Source: an uncultured Lentisphaeria bacterium (lineage in GTDB: Bacteria > Verrucomicrobiota > Lentisphaeria > Victivallales > Victivallaceae). From it: a stretch of 9,361 nucleotides of DNA. A program made the translations under genes and the position numbers. The DNA lies in the NCBI GenBank assembly GCA_949298665.1, contig CASFXO010000280.1:1-9361 (forward strand), written 5' to 3'. Under the pieces are notes generated by a model that saw nothing but the letters and a program-made list of their open reading frames with translations, was not told where the DNA came from and ran no database searches. Positions 6,892 to 9,361 of this stretch are shown piece by piece (position 1 is the stretch's first letter; the number at the start of each line of letters is the position of its first letter).

Positions 6892-8940
6892 ATGACTACC
6901 GAAGTGAAATCCAGTTCCTGCCCGGCCTGCGCCGGAAAACATGATCATGCCCATCATGACCATGAACATCATGATCACGTTCATGTGCATGAACATCACG
7001 ACGGCTGCTGTGGGACGGCGGCCGAGGCGAAAGGCTTCTGCCCCTGCGGGCATGACGCGCCCGGTGGGGTCGGACACGACCGCGCCATGGGACGGGTGGC
7101 GTTCGCCCTGCTCGGCGGTATGCTGTGCGCCAATTCCTTCCTGCTGGACTGGCTGTTGCCGGAGCAGGAGTTTACGGCTATGTTCAGTGCGTTTCTTGGC
7201 GCGGTGGTGCTGGCGCTGCCGATCGTCGCCACGGCGGTCAAGGACCTGCTGAACGGCAAGGTTTACATGAATGAACTGGTGGCGCTGGCGATTCTGGCGG
7301 CGCTGGCCAGCGGGGATTTTCAGACGGCGGGGATCATCGCGTTTTTCCTGCTGCTGACCATCATCATTGAAACGCGGACCGCCAGCGGCGCGCAGCGTTC
7401 CATCGAAGAGCTGATCAAACTGACGCCGAATACCGCCCGCAAACTGGACGGTGACCGGGAAACCGATGTCGATGTGGTGGCGCTTCGGATCGGCGACATC
7501 ATCCGGGTGCGTCCCGGTGAAAATTTCCCGGTGGATGCCCGGATCGTGCGCGGCGAAAGCACGGTCAATCAGGCCTCCATCACCGGGGAATCGCTGCCGG
7601 TGGACAAGGACGTCGGGGATGAAGTGTACGCGGGGACCCAGAACCTGACCGGTCTGGTGGATCTGGAAGTGACCCGGGTAGGGGAAGATACCACGCTCGG
7701 CACGGTGAAGGAGATGATTCTTGCGGCGGAAGGGAGCCGTCCCCCGGTGGTGCGGATCATCGACCGTTATGCCGGATACTACACGCCGACCGTGCTGATG
7801 CTGGCGGGTGTAACGTGGTGTTTCACGACCGACATGGACCGGGTGATCACGCTGATGGTGATCGCCTGTCCGTGCGCGGTGGTGCTGGCCACGCCGACGG
7901 CGGTGGTGGCCGCCGTGGCGGCGGCGGCGCGTCTGGGGATCCTGATCAAGAACGTCAGCCACCTGGAACTGGCGGCGCGGATTACCGCGTTTGTTTTCGA
8001 CAAGACCGGGACTTTGACCGACGGCATTCTGTCGGTGGTGAAGCTCAATGCTTTCGCCGGTGTCACGCAGGCCGAGCTGTTGAAAACCGCCGCTTCGGCG
8101 GAACGTTACAGCAACCACCCGACGGCGCTGGCCTTGCAGTCGCTGGCGCAGGAGGCCGGCATGCAGCTGGATTCCGCGGAGGATTTCCAGGAAGTGCACG
8201 GCAAAGGGGTGCTGGCCCGGGTGGGCGGCGACCTGTGCCGGATCGGCCGGGTGAAATGGATGACGGAACAGGGCATTGCCATTCCCGAACATGAAGTTTC
8301 CGAACAGGACGGCATGAGTGTGGTCTATGTGGCGCGCGGTGAGCAGCTGCTGGGGTGGATCGGCTTCAAGGACAAGCTGCGCCGGGAATCGGGCGCCATG
8401 ATCGGCGATCTGCGGAAGCTGGGGGTTCGTTTTGTGGCGATGGTGACCGGCGACCGCGGTTCGGTGGCGGAAACGGTGGCGCAGCAGCTGCAGCTGGACG
8501 AATTCCGCAGTGAATGCCTGCCGGAAGGCAAGGTGGAGTTCGTCGAAGCCGTGAAGAAAAACGCCCGGGTCGCGGTAGTGGGCGACGGGGTGAACGACGC
8601 ACCGGCGCTGGCGGCCGGGGATCTCGGGATCGCCATGGGGGCGATCGGCAGCGACATCGCCATCAACAGCGCTTCCATTGCTCTGATGACGAATGACCTG
8701 CGCCGTATTCCGATGCTGGTGTATCTGTCGCGGAAATCGCGGCTGATCATCAACCAGAATCTGGTGTTCGGGATGCTGTTCGTCTTCGGCGGGATGGTGC
8801 TGTCGGTATTCGGCTGGATGACGCCGATCTGGGCAGCGGTGCTGCACACGGGCAGTACGCTGATCATTATCTTCAACAGTGCACGTCTGGTACGCACCGG
8901 TGAAGAGTTGACATTGGAAGAACAAGCGACGGCCGAATAA
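6892..8940 (+). CDS. P1B-type heavy-metal translocating ATPase with His-rich N-terminus
   Basis: This 682-residue pump couples ATP hydrolysis to transport of a transition-metal ion across the inner membrane. Visible motifs are TGES (231-234, actuator), the ion-path CPC (326-328), DKTGT with phosphorylated Asp 370, the nucleotide-domain HP (409-410), and GDGVNDAP (564-571). About eight helices fit P1B topology: four before the actuator (near 69-89, 94-116, 124-140, 143-160), two around CPC, and two near the C-terminus. The first 60 residues contain CPAC (10-13), twelve His within residues 17-36, a CC pair (39-40) and CPC (50-52); no folded HMA domain is seen. The last helix carries HTGST (652-656), where Zn/Cd pumps of the ZntA type have a DTG-like motif with Asp. 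This resembles the HEGGT motif of P1B-4 pumps, which however have SPC rather than CPC. Metal specificity is therefore open. Translation is likely coupled to the preceding SPFH gene. Confidence 0.93.
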   Translation: MTTEVKSSSCPACAGKHDHAHHDHEHHDHVHVHEHHDGCCGTAAEAKGFCPCGHDAPGGVGHDRAMGRVAFALLGGMLCANSFLLDWLLPEQEFTAMFSAFLGAVVLALPIVATAVKDLLNGKVYMNELVALAILAALASGDFQTAGIIAFFLLLTIIIETRTASGAQRSIEELIKLTPNTARKLDGDRETDVDVVALRIGDIIRVRPGENFPVDARIVRGESTVNQASITGESLPVDKDVGDEVYAGTQNLTGLVDLEVTRVGEDTTLGTVKEMILAAEGSRPPVVRIIDRYAGYYTPTVLMLAGVTWCFTTDMDRVITLMVIACPCAVVLATPTAVVAAVAAAARLGILIKNVSHLELAARITAFVFDKTGTLTDGILSVVKLNAFAGVTQAELLKTAASAERYSNHPTALALQSLAQEAGMQLDSAEDFQEVHGKGVLARVGGDLCRIGRVKWMTEQGIAIPEHEVSEQDGMSVVYVARGEQLLGWIGFKDKLRRESGAMIGDLRKLGVRFVAMVTGDRGSVAETVAQQLQLDEFRSECLPEGKVEFVEAVKKNARVAVVGDGVNDAPALAAGDLGIAMGAIGSDIAINSASIALMTNDLRRIPMLVYLSRKSRLIINQNLVFGMLFVFGGMVLSVFGWMTPIWAAVLHTGSTLIIIFNSARLVRTGEELTLEEQATAE

Positions 8941-8977
8941 CAGGCGCGGCCGTATCAACGGAAGGGAAATTCACGCA

Positions 8978-9361
8978 ATGGCGCAGCAGTCAACACCGGT
9001 GGTCAGTGCCGTCGGCCTGACCAAGGTTTTCCGGGATTTCTGGGGGCGTCCCAAGGCCAAGGCGGTCAACGACATTGACTTCGAAATCCATGAAGGGGAA
9101 GTTGTCGGACTGCTCGGGCCGAACGGTTCCGGGAAGTCGACGACGGTCAAAATGATTCTGGGGCTGCTTTATCCCACCGGCGGTTCGCTTTCGGTGCTGG
9201 GACGGTCCCCTCGCGCGGTGGAGACCAAGCGTGAAATCGGTTATCTGCCGGAAGAGTCGTATCTGTATAAGTACCTGACGGCGGAAGAAACGCTGGATTT
9301 CTTCGGCGCGCTGTTCAATCTGTCCAGGGCGGAGCGGCGGCGGCGCATCGACCAGCTGCTG
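8978..9361 (+). CDS. ABC transporter ATP-binding protein, N-terminal part (cut by window edge)
   Basis: The first 128 codons of an ABC ATPase are present and the frame runs off the right edge. The translation begins MAQQSTPVVSAVGLTKVFRD. It has the Walker A motif GPNGSGKST (47-55) and a Q-loop region REIGYLPEESYLYKYLTAEE, in which Glu takes the usual Gln place, as is common in ABC-2 (NatA/CcmA-like) exporters. The signature LSGG, Walker B and H-loop are outside the window. The ATG at 8978 follows AAGGGA (8962-8967) with a 10-base spacer and lies 37 bases after the metal ATPase stop, so it belongs to the same operon. The protein would energise a separate membrane permease, probably an ABC-2 type subunit encoded just downstream; that permease is a prediction. 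Substrate is not inferable from this fragment. Confidence 0.9.
   Translation, partial: MAQQSTPVVSAVGLTKVFRDFWGRPKAKAVNDIDFEIHEGEVVGLLGPNGSGKSTTVKMILGLLYPTGGSLSVLGRSPRAVETKREIGYLPEESYLYKYLTAEETLDFFGALFNLSRAERRRRIDQLL

Noticed and set aside
6940..7000. Repetitive CAT/GAT-rich DNA considered as a tandem repeat or CRISPR-like array.
   Set aside because: It is coding sequence for the His-rich head of the metal ATPase, with no regular repeat-spacer pattern.
5554..8958. A very long open frame on the minus strand (over 1100 codons) opposite the third SPFH gene and the metal ATPase.
   Set aside because: It is rich in His, Arg, Pro and Gln as expected from the antisense of GC-biased codons, matches no family I know, and the opposite strand carries clear motifs throughout.

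Overview
The window reads as a GC-rich, densely packed bacterial chromosome segment from a Gram-negative (outer-membrane) lineage. The LptF/LptG-type lipopolysaccharide permease supports an LPS-bearing cell. The unusual run of HflK/HflC-like genes next to a heavy-metal P-type ATPase would fit the Planctomycetes-Verrucomicrobia-Lentisphaerae group, but that placement is an impression from gene content and cannot be proven here. No tRNA, rRNA, CRISPR array, insertion sequence or phage gene was seen, and no gene-free stretch exceeds about 225 bases.

Layout. (1) Bases 1-642, minus strand: the first 39 codons of a glucose-6-phosphate dehydrogenase gene (zwf, running off the left edge), and ahead of it a small NifX/NifB-like iron-molybdenum cluster-binding protein with a His/Cys-rich tail. 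(2) Bases 643-866: a divergent intergenic region with one good sigma70-type promoter on each strand. (3) Bases 867-2618, plus strand: an LptF/LptG family permease followed by an AMMECR1-domain protein. (4) Bases 2619-2815: a leader region with a probable promoter. (5) Bases 2816-9361, plus strand: a tight operon (gaps of 6 to 39 bases) of three successive SPFH-domain membrane proteins, a P1B-type heavy-metal ATPase with a His-rich N-terminus, and the start of an ABC transporter ATPase that runs off the right edge.

The most interesting part is the last operon. The three SPFH proteins are an HflK-like protein with an extra polytopic (about seven-helix) membrane region, a classical HflC-like protein, and a second HflK-like single-span protein. 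They would be expected to form a membrane scaffold or cage. Their co-transcription with a metal pump and an ABC ATPase, and with no FtsH protease in view, suggests a scaffolded transport module rather than the usual HflKC-FtsH protease regulator. This function is inferred only from gene order. The metal pump is also atypical: it has CPC in the ion-path helix but HTGST in the last helix, and a His/Cys-rich head instead of a folded HMA domain.
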